DNA from: Massilia rhizosphaerae
GTDB lineage: Bacteria; Pseudomonadota; Gammaproteobacteria; Burkholderiales; Burkholderiaceae_D
DNA: 64,000 nt
Direction of reading: 5' to 3'
NCBI RefSeq assembly: GCF_016093545.1
Contig: NZ_JADKYX010000029.1
Coordinates: 29,657 to 93,656 of the forward strand
The position numbers and the translations under genes were made by a program. The stretch's first letter is position 1; each line of letters begins with the position of its first letter. This document shows, in pieces, positions 36,501 to 44,103 of the stretch. Under the pieces are notes generated by a model. That model was given only the letters and a program-made list of their open reading frames with translations. It ran no database searches and was not told where the DNA came from.

Positions 36501-36712
36501 TTCTGGACGCTGGACGCGTCGACGTTCAGGCGCTGGCCGGCGGGCGGCTTGGTGGCCGGCAGGCCGCTGACGTTGCCGTCGTACGTGGCGACCGGCTTGT
36601 CCGCCAGCTGGACGATGTAGGACCGGCGGACCTCGCCGTCCGCGTAGACTTGCGCGGTCGCGGCGACGGTCAGCGCGAACAGGACGGCCGCAGTGATGGG
36701 ACGCAGTTTCAT
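33566..36712 (-). CDS. Secreted S8 subtilisin-like serine protease
   Basis: A 1048-residue exported protease. A signal peptide ends near QVYADG. An inhibitor-I9 propeptide (about 30-135) keeps the enzyme inactive until cleavage. The peptidase domain carries D169 (IVDGG), H258 (HGDHTAST) and S609 (GTSMASPHVAG). A PA domain is inserted between His and Ser (about 380-500, AKDAGLAGVDPADMK). C-terminal fibronectin-like and pre-peptidase-type domains follow (TVTNVGGAAATYTASATLPG; DLDLVVARG). The layout matches large plant-like bacterial subtilases. It lies just downstream of the PEP-CTERM gene (16 bp), so both are likely co-transcribed. Type II secretion is the probable route. Confidence 0.95.
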   Translation of the reverse strand: MKLRPITAAVLFALTVAATAQVYADGEVRRSYIVQLADKPVATYDGNVSGLPATKPPAGQRLNVDASSVQNYINYLETKQADVLATVNKAQVTNEYKVVFNGFSAMLTDAEVRALKKNRGVANISADSILQLDTSYTPTFLGLDKPGGLWDQLGGQDKAGEGIIIGIVDGGIWPEQDSFADRVDENGNPSRNGSKLAYDAPPASWKGICQVGEGFAASDCNNKLIGARWFKQPSQTLHWTEFLSARDSVAGAEGHGGHGDHTASTAAGNAHVTATTNGLSLGKITGMAPRARIAAYKVCWTDGVTGQNGCATSNSVAAIEQAVKDGVNVINFSIGPNAGGGAFNEPTEVAFLGAAAAGVFVAASAGNSGPSTAPVAHISPWLTTVGNSTHNRIYAADVALGNGVTVTGASGNANTPSAPLVLAKDAGLAGVDPADMKLNQCFGPADGPTTYLDPAKVTGKILVCDRGANVLVNKSANGKTAGAVGVIIANVPGGATTILNQAHTLSTVHITKEDGQKVKDYYAATPGATAALDNLRGIVDPNIVAPQMNSSSSRGPNVANANIMKPDVTAPGTDILAAVSADLTHAQRDAVAGGEPSPVKNFAFYTGTSMASPHVAGIAALLKQRHPDWSPAMIKSAIMTTAYDTFSDGLNGSVPWDSTARTTGTLPWGQGAGHVAPSAAADPGLVYDLSTVDYARFLCGLGITNVFSPGTCGTVGTIQPNNLNLASLTAASVLGIQTLTRTVTNVGGAAATYTASATLPGYTVAVQPSTLELAPGAKGTFAVKLTRTTAPLNTWVYGKLTWTDGTHVVKSPLTARAATLAAPTTVASEATSGTKVITVGTGFGGAMAIAKSGLIPATQFASTVVTAPNTASSVCTGGGGTGVNVHTVTIPAGTAAARFALYDSDTSGDGKSDLDLVVARGTTVVGSSGGETANEMVTLNNPPAGDYKVCVVGYAPVGGSATYKLSTWVLSPDATGGNFRVMAPSMVAVGGTASVAISWSGLPTGKRHLGSISYLAGTTPAGMTMVEVDTTDPIPLFQNAGNKQAKVE

Positions 36713-36728
36713 GGTCGGCTCCTGGCGC

Positions 36729-37505
36729 TCAAGCGTGGGTGGACGGAGCGGCCGACTTGCGGCGGCGCATCACGAGCGCGCCCATGCCGAGACCGAGCAA
36801 CGCCAGGCTGCCCGGCTCGGGGACTTCGGCCAGGGCGAGGTTGTCGATGGCGAACTGGGCCTGGTAGATCGTCGGATCGGACCAGTCCTGCGCGACGGTG
36901 CAGCCGCCGGCGCCGTCGAACAGGCAGGCGCGGATCGTCAGGCTCGTCAGTTGCGCGCCGCCGAAAGCCGTGGGCAGCACGGCGGAGCCGAACAGGGGAT
37001 TGTTGCCGTCCGTGCCGGGGAAGTCGAGCGCCAGGCCGACCGAGGAGCCGTCCGCGAGGTTGCCGGTCAGCTGCAGCTGGCCGTACGAAAAGTCCGCCAG
37101 GCCGCCGGTCGGGGCGGCGAAGCTGAAATCGAGGCTGCGCAGGCTGAACTTCCCGCCGCCGTTCTTGCTGACCATGACGCCGCCGTCGTTCAGGCCCAGG
37201 TAGAAATGGCTCGTGTCGTTGGTCGGGCAGCCGCCCAGCCAGCAGGTCGACGGGTCCATGCCGTTGGCGATCACGCCGACGGCGCCGCTGGTCCCGCCGT
37301 GATTGTCGATCGCCTGCAGCGTGTAGCCGGCCTCGGTAAACGTGCTGCCGTCGACGTAGAAGTCGGGCAGCAGGGATTCGAAATTCACCACGGACGCCGT
37401 GGCGGGGGCCGTGCCCAGCAGCGCAAACGCGGCGGCGACGCCGCAAAACAGTGTATTCAGCCCGGATCGGGCATGGGAAACGCAAGAAGTCGGATGGGTT
37501 GTCAT
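36729..37505 (-). CDS. PEP-CTERM sorting-domain protein
   Basis: A 258-residue exported protein with an N-terminal signal peptide and a C-terminal PEP-CTERM tail: VPEPGSLALLGLGMGALVMRR, read here as VPEPGS, a hydrophobic helix and an Arg cluster. Known: exosortase/archaeosortase-like enzymes process this tail for surface or EPS association. A QFAID segment just before the tail fits the QFxxD subgroup. The body is beta-rich (NFESLLPDFYVDGSTF) with paired Cys. The start at 37505 (MTTHPTS) is supported by a purine-rich box; a longer frame from 37580 enters AT-rich DNA. No exosortase gene is in the window. Confidence 0.88.
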   Translation of the reverse strand: MTTHPTSCVSHARSGLNTLFCGVAAAFALLGTAPATASVVNFESLLPDFYVDGSTFTEAGYTLQAIDNHGGTSGAVGVIANGMDPSTCWLGGCPTNDTSHFYLGLNDGGVMVSKNGGGKFSLRSLDFSFAAPTGGLADFSYGQLQLTGNLADGSSVGLALDFPGTDGNNPLFGSAVLPTAFGGAQLTSLTIRACLFDGAGGCTVAQDWSDPTIYQAQFAIDNLALAEVPEPGSLALLGLGMGALVMRRRKSAAPSTHA

Positions 37506-37869
37506 GTCTCTCGCCTTGAAGTGGAAGCGCCGATGGGTATCGGGCCTACGTGTTTTTTTACCAACTACACGATTTTTCACTTTAGCAAGAAAACAATGTT
37601 TTTCCGAAAAAATGTCTCCAAATTAACTATTGTGTTAAAGACACGAAATTGAACAAAATTTCGTGTTCCCTATGAAACTGGCCTTCCGCACGAGAAAAAA
37701 ATTGTCGCTTTTTTGCCAACATTTTAGCTAGGCGCAGGGTCGCCAAGTGCGAGCTTGGGCTTGTGGATGGGATGGCCGTCGACGATCACCAAGACCGGCC
37801 GGGTGGCGCCGACCATCGAACGCGCGAGGAACTACGTGAACGTGCCGGCCGTGACGCTTCCTTCAGGTT
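37506..37869. other. AT-rich intergenic junction of the low-GC insert
   Basis: No intact gene. The right part holds the IS630-like remnant listed separately. The left part (37506-37720) is AT-rich, with A/T runs such as GAAAAAAAAT-like stretches, and should hold the promoter of the PEP-CTERM/subtilase unit. Composition shifts sharply from the GC-rich left neighbour here. Confidence 0.6.
37724..37867 (-). pseudogene. IS630-family transposase remnant (DDE_3)
   Basis: Read on the minus strand from 37867, the frame gives EGSVTAGTFT, a TAG stop, FLARSMVGATRPV and then LVIVDGHPIHKPKLA before a stop at 37724. VDGHPIHK with the preceding (K/R)P(I/V)xx(I/V) strand is the second-Asp core of IS630 transposases. 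About 48 codons remain, with one internal stop, so it is dead. It abuts the 3' end of the dideoxyhexose operon and marks its left border. Confidence 0.72.
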
Positions 37870-38718
37870 TCATGCCACATGAATATTCTTTACGTCCGCA
37901 ACCAATCTAGCCAATTCACCAGGTCGCAAGCCAATCTGTCCAGGAATTAATTGCCCCTTGGCTCCCCACGCATTCCACCATGTTTTGGCGAACTCCAGAA
38001 GAGTTTGCTCCTTGCCTGTGCCGACGTTACGGAGGACCGGACGCCCTGGCTCAACGAAAGAGCAATCAAGAGCAGAAAGAAATTGATCTGCTACTTCGGA
38101 GACATTGATGAAATCCCGCACCTGCACTCCGGCACTCATGGCGAAGTCGCGACCATCCAGCGCAGCAGCCCGCATGGAAGGCCAAAATCGCGTTGCCGCC
38201 TCGCCTTCACCGTACACTTGAAAAATGCGAAGGACTTGAAGACGTAGCCCGAAATGACGAGCCAGTCCGAGGCATGCAGTAGTCGCTGCAGCCTTCGAGA
38301 TGGGATAGGTCAAGGTTGGCCGCATTTCGGTGGCTGGATGCACGAAGTCGAGCCCTTCAGCTGCCTCACCATATTCAAAACAGGTGCCTGCCACCAATAC
38401 ATCTTTAACCCCCTGCAAAGCGCCCTGCTGTAACAAGCGAATCGTCGCATAAACGTTCCAGTAGAGGCACTCGTCTAATGGGGCGTAAGGAGGATTTGGT
38501 GTATGTGAAGCCAAATGGACAATCGCATCGCAACCCCGCAGCTCGTTTTCAAAGTTCTGATCCAACGCACGATCGACCCAGACTGGCTCTTGCAAAAGCG
38601 GTAGGCGTGGACAGCTACCGGGTCTTCGCTGAGCAACAACCTCGTGTCCGGCCGCCAATGCCTTCTGGAGAAAATGCGAACCGACGAATCCGGTCCCACC
38701 CGTTACAAATAGCTTCAT
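37870..38718 (-). CDS. SDR-family nucleotide-sugar reductase (AscF-like)
   Basis: A 282-residue extended short-chain dehydrogenase. TGGTGFVG near the N-terminus binds NAD(P), and the catalytic pair lies in LTYPISKAAA (Y-x-x-x-K). HLASHTPNPP and RIFQVYGEGE are typical nucleotide-sugar SDR blocks. As last gene of the ddhD-ddhA-ddhB-ddhC-epimerase order, it corresponds in position to ascF of Yersinia pseudotuberculosis, the 4-reductase that finishes CDP-ascarylose. Other CDP-dideoxyhexose reductases cannot be excluded. It starts two bases after the epimerase stop. The stop touches the IS630-like remnant. Confidence 0.75.
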   Translation of the reverse strand: MKLFVTGGTGFVGSHFLQKALAAGHEVVAQRRPGSCPRLPLLQEPVWVDRALDQNFENELRGCDAIVHLASHTPNPPYAPLDECLYWNVYATIRLLQQGALQGVKDVLVAGTCFEYGEAAEGLDFVHPATEMRPTLTYPISKAAATTACLGLARHFGLRLQVLRIFQVYGEGEAATRFWPSMRAAALDGRDFAMSAGVQVRDFINVSEVADQFLSALDCSFVEPGRPVLRNVGTGKEQTLLEFAKTWWNAWGAKGQLIPGQIGLRPGELARLVADVKNIHVA

Positions 38719-38720
38719 GA

Positions 38721-39257
38721 TCAGAACGGCGAAACAAAATCGGCGAATGCCGGATGGTCGCGATCGCGGGCAGAAATAATGGGATCGGTGACTCCCCAGT
38801 CAAATCCTAACGAGTCCCAGCGGATGCCTTTATCGTTTTGAGCTGCATAGACTGTGGTTACCTTGTATGCCATCAACACGTCGTCGGTGAGTGCGAGGAA
38901 GCCATGCGCCATACCCTTTGGAATCATCAGACCATGGCCATATGTCGCGTCCAGTTCGGTAGCAAAATATTGGCCGAAGGTCGGAGATTTCTTACGCAGG
39001 TCCACAACCACATCCAGAACTTTCCCCTGCAAACAGTAAACCAGCTTCTCGTGATCATATGGCGGCGTCTGAAAATGCATCCCGCGGATCACGCCCTTGC
39101 GAGAGCTGGAGTAATACTCCTCGCGCCAGTCTGTGGGCAGACCAAGCGCAGCGAAGCGTTCTGCATGGAAGGTCTTAACAAACTTGCCTCTTTCGTCTTC
39201 TGCAAAAAAGGGGCGAACTTGAAAGCAGCCATCCAGGGTGGTGGGAATCAAATCCAT
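38721..39257 (-). CDS. RmlC-like nucleotide-sugar epimerase (AscE-like)
   Basis: A 178-residue cupin of the dTDP-4-dehydrorhamnose 3,5-epimerase family. Conserved blocks are FAEDERGKFVKTFH, GVIRGMHFQTPP (catalytic His), LQGKVLDVVVDLRKKSPTFG and IPKGMAHGFLAL. In a CDP-3,6-dideoxyhexose operon the expected job is C5 epimerisation of CDP-3,6-dideoxy-4-hexulose, as by AscE, turning a D- into an L-sugar. A true rhamnose RmlC role is less likely because no other rml gene is near. The start at 39257 (MDLIPTTL) follows GAGGG and lies 11 bp after rfbH; a longer frame from 39308 would overlap rfbH. Confidence 0.8.
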   Translation of the reverse strand: MDLIPTTLDGCFQVRPFFAEDERGKFVKTFHAERFAALGLPTDWREEYYSSSRKGVIRGMHFQTPPYDHEKLVYCLQGKVLDVVVDLRKKSPTFGQYFATELDATYGHGLMIPKGMAHGFLALTDDVLMAYKVTTVYAAQNDKGIRWDSLGFDWGVTDPIISARDRDHPAFADFVSPF

Positions 39258-39267
39258 CAACAGGCCC

Positions 39268-40623
39268 TCAGAAGTTGACGCCGAAGAACTCTTCGAGCTT
39301 ATCCGCAATATAGTCGAGCTGCTCCTGGCCCAGTGCGGGAAAGGTGCCCAGCCAGAACGTCTGGTTCATCACAACGTCTGAATTGATCAGATCGCCACTG
39401 ACGCGGAAATTGCGACCGGCCATATAAGGCTGTTTCGTAAGGTTGCCAGCAAACAGCAACCGTGTTCCGATTTTGCACTCTTCAAGGAAATTGATCAGAT
39501 CAGCTCGCTTAACACCTGCGCTGGTCTTCAGGATCAGCGGAAAGCCAAACCACGATGGCTCACTGTTCGGTGTGGCTTCCGGTAGGTGAAGGAACTGCTC
39601 GACGCTTGCCAAGCGCGACTTCAGGTACGTAAAGTTCGCGCGGCGCTTGGCGATGAACTCGTCAAGCCGGTCCATCTGCGCCAGTGCGCAAGCAGCCTGC
39701 ATATCCGTTATCTTGAGGTTATAACCCAGATGACTGTAGGTGTATTTATGGTCGTAACCGTCTGGCAAGTTTCCGCCCAACTCGTTCTTGGTCCAGCAGA
39801 ATCGTTTGTCGCAGGTATTGTCTTTGCCCGGCGGGCAATAACAGTCACGGCCCCAATCGCGGAAGGATTCCGCGATCTGTTTCAGTTGCGGGTCGTTGGT
39901 GAACACAGCACCGCCTTCCCCCATCGTGATGTGGTGCGCGGGGTAAAAGCTCAATGTGGCGATGTCACCGAAGGTCCCGACCATCTGGCCATTGTAGGTT
40001 GCGCCCAGAGCATCGCAGCAGTCTTCAACCAGCCACAGGTTGTATTTCTTGCACAGTGCGGTCACCACATCCAGATTAAAAGGGTTGCCCAAGCTATGGG
40101 CCAACATGATGGCTTTGGTTTTGGGCGAAATCGCCGCTTCGATTTTCGATGCATCGATGTTGTGGGTCGCCAAATCGACGTCCACAAACACCGGCACCGC
40201 GCCGAATTGAATGATGGGGTTGACCGTAGTCGGGAAACCTGCGGCCACGCCGATCACTTCATCGCCAGGCCTGATTGCACGATCGCCGAGTTTGGGGCTG
40301 GTCAGCGTCGAGAACGCCACCAGGTTGGCTGATGAGCCAGAGTTCACGGTGATCAGATATTGGACGCCCAAGAAATCAGCGAGGCGCTGCTCGAACATGG
40401 CGTTGAAGCGCCCGGTCGTCAACCAGCCATCCAGGCTTGCGTCAACCATGTTCTTGAGTTCAGCAGCTCCGATAACTTTGCCCGACACAGGTACCGGTGT
40501 TTCACCTGGTACAAATGGTTTTGGGGCATGGACAATATCGGCGTATTGCTGAACGAGATTGCTGATTTCCTTGCGGATGTTATCCGCTGTTCTGTCGTGG
40601 AATTGGATCGAAGAGGTGGTCAT
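39268..40623 (-). CDS. rfbH: CDP-4-keto-6-deoxy-D-glucose 3-dehydrase (E1)
   Basis: A 451-residue PMP/[2Fe-2S] enzyme (DdhC/AscC/RfbH) that removes the C3 hydroxyl of CDP-4-keto-6-deoxyglucose. It has the aminotransferase fold, but the usual PLP Lys is replaced by His (H230 in SFYPAHHITMGEGGA), the hallmark of this dehydrase. The iron-sulphur cysteines C261, C263, C271 and C276 match C-x-C-x7-C-x4-C. It needs the reductase DdhD, which is encoded four genes upstream in the same operon. Spacing to rfbG is 12 bp. Confidence 0.97.
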   Translation of the reverse strand: MTTSSIQFHDRTADNIRKEISNLVQQYADIVHAPKPFVPGETPVPVSGKVIGAAELKNMVDASLDGWLTTGRFNAMFEQRLADFLGVQYLITVNSGSSANLVAFSTLTSPKLGDRAIRPGDEVIGVAAGFPTTVNPIIQFGAVPVFVDVDLATHNIDASKIEAAISPKTKAIMLAHSLGNPFNLDVVTALCKKYNLWLVEDCCDALGATYNGQMVGTFGDIATLSFYPAHHITMGEGGAVFTNDPQLKQIAESFRDWGRDCYCPPGKDNTCDKRFCWTKNELGGNLPDGYDHKYTYSHLGYNLKITDMQAACALAQMDRLDEFIAKRRANFTYLKSRLASVEQFLHLPEATPNSEPSWFGFPLILKTSAGVKRADLINFLEECKIGTRLLFAGNLTKQPYMAGRNFRVSGDLINSDVVMNQTFWLGTFPALGQEQLDYIADKLEEFFGVNF

Positions 40624-40635
40624 ATTTGAATCCGG

Positions 40636-41703
40636 TTAACGAAGCGTGCGTTGATAGTCGTCGATCTGCTGCAAGCATTTGGAATACACACAGCCCTTGG
40701 CAAGCCAGTGATGATGCCAGTCGGTGATTTGGTCGAGTGCTCTGGCAAGATCCCAACGTGGTTGCCAGCCTAACTTGGCTTTTGCTTTGGAGATATCCAA
40801 TTTGAGGTAGTTGGCTTCATGCGGATGCTCGCCGCCATCCAGCTGCCAACTGGTATCGCTACCCCAGATTTGAACCATGTGCTCGACGATCCACTGGACT
40901 GGGCGAGCATCTTCATCATGAGGGCCGAAATTCCAGCCCTCCGCGAAGGTTTGGCCTTCAGCGTAAAGACGTTCGGCCAGCATCAGATACCCCGACAACG
41001 GTTCCAGCACGTGCTGCCAAGGCCGGATGGACTTGGGGTTACGTACCACGACCGGCTGCGAATTTTCAAAAGCTCGCAAGATGTCCGGCACCAGCCGGTC
41101 CGCGGCCCAGTCTCCGCCGCCAATCACATTGCCCGCTCGGGCCGAAGCCAGGGCGATTCCGCTTTGCTGGCAGAAGGACCGGCGATATGCACTGGTGACC
41201 AGCTCCGAACAACCTTTGCTGTTACTGTACGGGTCGTATCCACCCATAGGCTCTTCTTCGCGATAGCCCCACAGCCACTCTTTGTTTTCATAGCATTTGT
41301 CTGTAGTAACGTTGACAATCGCCTTGGCTGTGCCGACCTGGCGCGCAGCTTCCAGTACATGCACCGTACCCATAACATTCGTGGCATAGGTTTCAACCGG
41401 CGCCTGGTATGAGTAGCGCACCAATGGCTGGGCAGCCATGTGGATGACAACTTCCGGCCTGCAAGCATGCATCGCTGCCAGGACAGTAGCGTAGTCGCGA
41501 ATGTCGCCAATCGTGCTTTGCATGCCTGCACCCACATTGGCTTCGTTAAATAATGCAGGCGTTGTGGGCGGGTCGAGTGCCAAACCATGCAGCTCGGCGC
41601 CCATGGATTGCAGCCAAAGGCTCAGCCAACTGCCCTTGAAACCGGTGTGGCCCGTCAGCAATACGCGTCTGCCATGCCAGAAATTCGAATTCACGCTCTG
41701 CAT
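40636..41703 (-). CDS. rfbG: CDP-glucose 4,6-dehydratase
   Basis: A 355-residue extended SDR (DdhB/AscB/RfbG) converting CDP-glucose to CDP-4-keto-6-deoxyglucose. It begins NFWHGRRVLLTGHTGFKGSW, the family opening with the NAD loop TGHTGFKG. VTTDKCYENKEW and the catalytic YDPYSNSKG are intact, as is RAGNVIGGGDWAADRLVPD. Alternative starts at 41703 and 41709 are both usable; 41709 overlaps the rfbF stop as ATGA. I use 41703, which has GGGA in better distance. Compare the truncated second copy at 54843. Confidence 0.96.
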   Translation of the reverse strand: MQSVNSNFWHGRRVLLTGHTGFKGSWLSLWLQSMGAELHGLALDPPTTPALFNEANVGAGMQSTIGDIRDYATVLAAMHACRPEVVIHMAAQPLVRYSYQAPVETYATNVMGTVHVLEAARQVGTAKAIVNVTTDKCYENKEWLWGYREEEPMGGYDPYSNSKGCSELVTSAYRRSFCQQSGIALASARAGNVIGGGDWAADRLVPDILRAFENSQPVVVRNPKSIRPWQHVLEPLSGYLMLAERLYAEGQTFAEGWNFGPHDEDARPVQWIVEHMVQIWGSDTSWQLDGGEHPHEANYLKLDISKAKAKLGWQPRWDLARALDQITDWHHHWLAKGCVYSKCLQQIDDYQRTLR

Positions 41704-41705
41704 GA

Positions 41706-42479
41706 TCATTCCCATTTCTTCCAGGGTGCTTGCCCACTGGCCCAAAGTTCTTCCAGGCGATTCTTGTCGCGGAGCGTGTCCATGGGTTGCCAGAAGCCAT
41801 GGTGCTCATATGCCATGAGCTGGCCCTCTTCTGCCAACTTCATCAAAGGCTCTTGCTCCCAAATCGTATGGTCGCCCTTGATGAGGCTCAGAACCTTGGG
41901 TGACAGCACAAAGAATCCGCCATTGATCATGGCGCCATCGCCCTTGGGCTTTTCTTTGAAGTTCATTACTTGTTGCTGCTGGATATCCAGCGCACCGAAA
42001 CGGCCGGGGGGCGTTGCCGCTGTCAGCGTCGCTGATTTGCCGTGCTTGCGATGAAAATCGATCGTGGCGGTGATGTCGATATCGCCAACACCATCACCAT
42101 AAGTGAAGCAAAACGCCTCTTCGTTTTTTACGTATTCCGCCACTCGACCCAAGCGCCCCCCTGTCATCGATTCGTCGCCCGTGTCCACCAAGGTGACTTT
42201 CCAGGGTTCAGCACGTTTTTCATGGACGCGCATACTGTTGGCTTGCATGTCGAAGGTCACGTCCGACATGTGCAAAAAGTAATTGGCAAAATACTCCTTA
42301 ATTACATACCCTTTGTAGCCACAACAGATCACGAAGTCGTGGATGCCATGGTGGGAATACATCTTCATGATGTGCCATAGAATGGGCTTGCCACCAATTT
42401 CAACCATCGGTTTCGGGCGCGTCGAGGTTTCTTCGCTTAGTCGCGTACCAAGTCCGCCAGCAAGAATGACCGCTTTCAT
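41706..42479 (-). CDS. rfbF: Glucose-1-phosphate cytidylyltransferase (insert copy)
   Basis: A 257-residue nucleotidyltransferase (DdhA/AscA/RfbF) making CDP-glucose from CTP and glucose-1-phosphate. The N-terminal MKAVILAGGLGTRLSEET binds CTP, KPMVEIGGKPILWH follows, and TYGDGVGDIDI supplies the metal Asp. Full length for the family. A second copy at 54073 is the same length and about 70% identical by eye, but lies in GC-rich native-looking DNA. This copy uses more A/T-ending codons like its operon neighbours. It starts 20 bp after the ddhD stop. Confidence 0.97.
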   Translation of the reverse strand: MKAVILAGGLGTRLSEETSTRPKPMVEIGGKPILWHIMKMYSHHGIHDFVICCGYKGYVIKEYFANYFLHMSDVTFDMQANSMRVHEKRAEPWKVTLVDTGDESMTGGRLGRVAEYVKNEEAFCFTYGDGVGDIDITATIDFHRKHGKSATLTAATPPGRFGALDIQQQQVMNFKEKPKGDGAMINGGFFVLSPKVLSLIKGDHTIWEQEPLMKLAEEGQLMAYEHHGFWQPMDTLRDKNRLEELWASGQAPWKKWE

Positions 42480-42499
42480 CTAAATTCTCTTTCTCAAAA

Positions 42500-43495
42500 T
42501 CACTTGGCACCCGAGCTCACAAAAGCGTCGGAGTAAAAACGTTTGTCAGGCAAGCCAGCCTCTACCAGGCGGACCTTCGCGCTGTGAATCATGGCGTCGG
42601 AACCGCACGCATAAACAACGGCATTTGTCAGGTCTGGTTTTGCATCCAGCAACACATCCTGGACATACCCTCTGGCGCCCGTCCAATCATTCGCGGGCCG
42701 CGACTGGACGGGGATATACGAAAATTCACCGATAATTTCATCCACGTCAAGGTACAAATCTTGTGCATGTCGTCCCCCCCACAACACCGTGATCGACCTG
42801 GGCCGCTGGTCGAACTGACATTGCGCCATTGACTCCAGCATGGACTTGACTGGCGCGATGCCGGTGCCGGTAGCTAAAAAAACCAGGTCTATGTCAACCG
42901 TCTCGCGCAGGAAGAAAGTACCAAGTGGGCCGTTGAGGCGCAACAAATCGTTCGGTTTTGCTTGCTTGAACCAGTAGTCGCTCATGGCGCCGCCCTCTAC
43001 AGCCCGGATGTGCAACTCCAGCACCTTGTCCGCGAAACTCGAATTAGCCAACGAATAGCTTCGGCGGATGCCGTTCGGCCCGATGACGTCGATGTACTGG
43101 CCCGGGACGAACTGGAAGTCTGCGGTCGGCGGCAACCTCAATATCACCTTGACGACATCGGGAGCCAGATGAATGATTTCTTTGATCCGGCATGGCCACA
43201 TTTTCGGCCGGGGAAGTTCTATCCCACCCAAATCGTCGACTTCAAGCACCAAGTCCGTATCGGCGGCGCGCGCGCAGCTTAAAACCCAGCCCTCGGCATG
43301 TTCTTGTTCACTCAAACCGGTTTCAGGGCGCAGCGCATGAGTCGTACCGGTCAGGACTTTGCATTTGCAGGTGCTGCATCGGCCAGTCTTGCAACTGTAG
43401 GGCAGTGCAATATTCGCTTGTGCCGCTGCATCGAGGATCGACACCCCATCAGGCGCCTGGAAACTTTTACCGGAACTCAGGGTAACTAATGACAT
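42500..43495 (-). CDS. ddhD: CDP-6-deoxy-delta-3,4-glucoseen reductase (E3)
   Basis: A 331-residue electron-transfer reductase (DdhD/AscD) that feeds electrons to the RfbH dehydrase. The N-terminal plant-type ferredoxin has C35, C40, C43 and C74 (CKTGRCSTC then LSC). The FAD domain contains RSYSLANSS and the NAD domain FLATGTGIAPVKSML and YACGSDAMIHSA. As first gene of the operon it matches the order ddhD-A-B-C known from Yersinia. The upstream region (43496-43650) must hold the operon promoter; I see no clear consensus there. Confidence 0.94.
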   Translation of the reverse strand: MSLVTLSSGKSFQAPDGVSILDAAAQANIALPYSCKTGRCSTCKCKVLTGTTHALRPETGLSEQEHAEGWVLSCARAADTDLVLEVDDLGGIELPRPKMWPCRIKEIIHLAPDVVKVILRLPPTADFQFVPGQYIDVIGPNGIRRSYSLANSSFADKVLELHIRAVEGGAMSDYWFKQAKPNDLLRLNGPLGTFFLRETVDIDLVFLATGTGIAPVKSMLESMAQCQFDQRPRSITVLWGGRHAQDLYLDVDEIIGEFSYIPVQSRPANDWTGARGYVQDVLLDAKPDLTNAVVYACGSDAMIHSAKVRLVEAGLPDKRFYSDAFVSSGAK

Positions 43496-44103
43496 AGTAA
43501 TTTACGTCCATAGGCATCGTGTTGGGTTGAACATGTCGTAGACCACCTCGTTATACACAAGTCCGCCACCTGCGTCCGGGCATCAGAAAATGCCGTTTAG
43601 ATTCAATGACTTGGCAGCACCCTGGTAAACTGTCTCGACATCGCGTTTACAATTGGGGAACAGGTCGACGAACTGGACTCGGCTGGAATTTGGACACCCT
43701 GGTCTGGGCAATGCGCGCCTGAACAAGCGCGCGAGGATGTGGATGAAGCGACTGGCGGTGCAGCACGGCGCGGCAACGGCACGGGTCGAATTCGCCATGC
43801 CGGCGCGTCGCAGCGCGACGCCTTGCCTATCACGGACGGCAACCGCAGTCGCCGGGAGTAACGAAATCAAGCTCCGCAAGAACGCTGACATTATATCCGT
43901 CGCTCTGGAGTTCGGTCCACACAGTCATAAAAATATTTCCCAAAAGCAAAATAGTTCAGACCTCCGCTTCCTGTTGCTGCCGCACCTGGCCCGTCTTATT
44001 CTCCGGCTTGAAATGGTTGCTCACAGGCCACAAACCTTCGCCCGGGCACATCTACAGAGTATGATGTCGCTTCCCTGAGCCCGACACGAAAGACCCATCC
44101 AGG
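43496..44103. other. Gene-poor right border of the low-GC insert
   Basis: About 600 bp with no intact gene. It should contain the minus-strand promoter for the ddhD operon and, near 44000-44100, the plus-strand promoter of the GT41 gene. A transposase-like fragment covers 43653-43810. The rest (43811-44103) is mixed composition with no recognisable coding content. Confidence 0.6.
43653..43810 (+). pseudogene. Tn5/IS4-like transposase N-terminal remnant
   Basis: The plus frame reads NWTRLEFGHPGLGNARLNKR, then RLAVQHGAA. This fits the N-terminal DNA-binding segment of Tn5-type IS4-family transposases (W-x-x-x-E-F-G...LGD-x-R-L-x-K-R...LA). After about residue 50 the similarity ends and no catalytic domain follows, so only a stump survives. 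It marks the right side of the dideoxyhexose insert. Confidence 0.55.

Noticed and set aside
33527..37126. 1199-codon plus-strand open frame
   Set aside because: Shadow of the subtilase; the minus frame has signal peptide, catalytic triad and PA domain.
43583..43891. 102-codon minus-strand frame near the insert border
   Set aside because: Antisense of the transposase stump; composition atypical and no motif.
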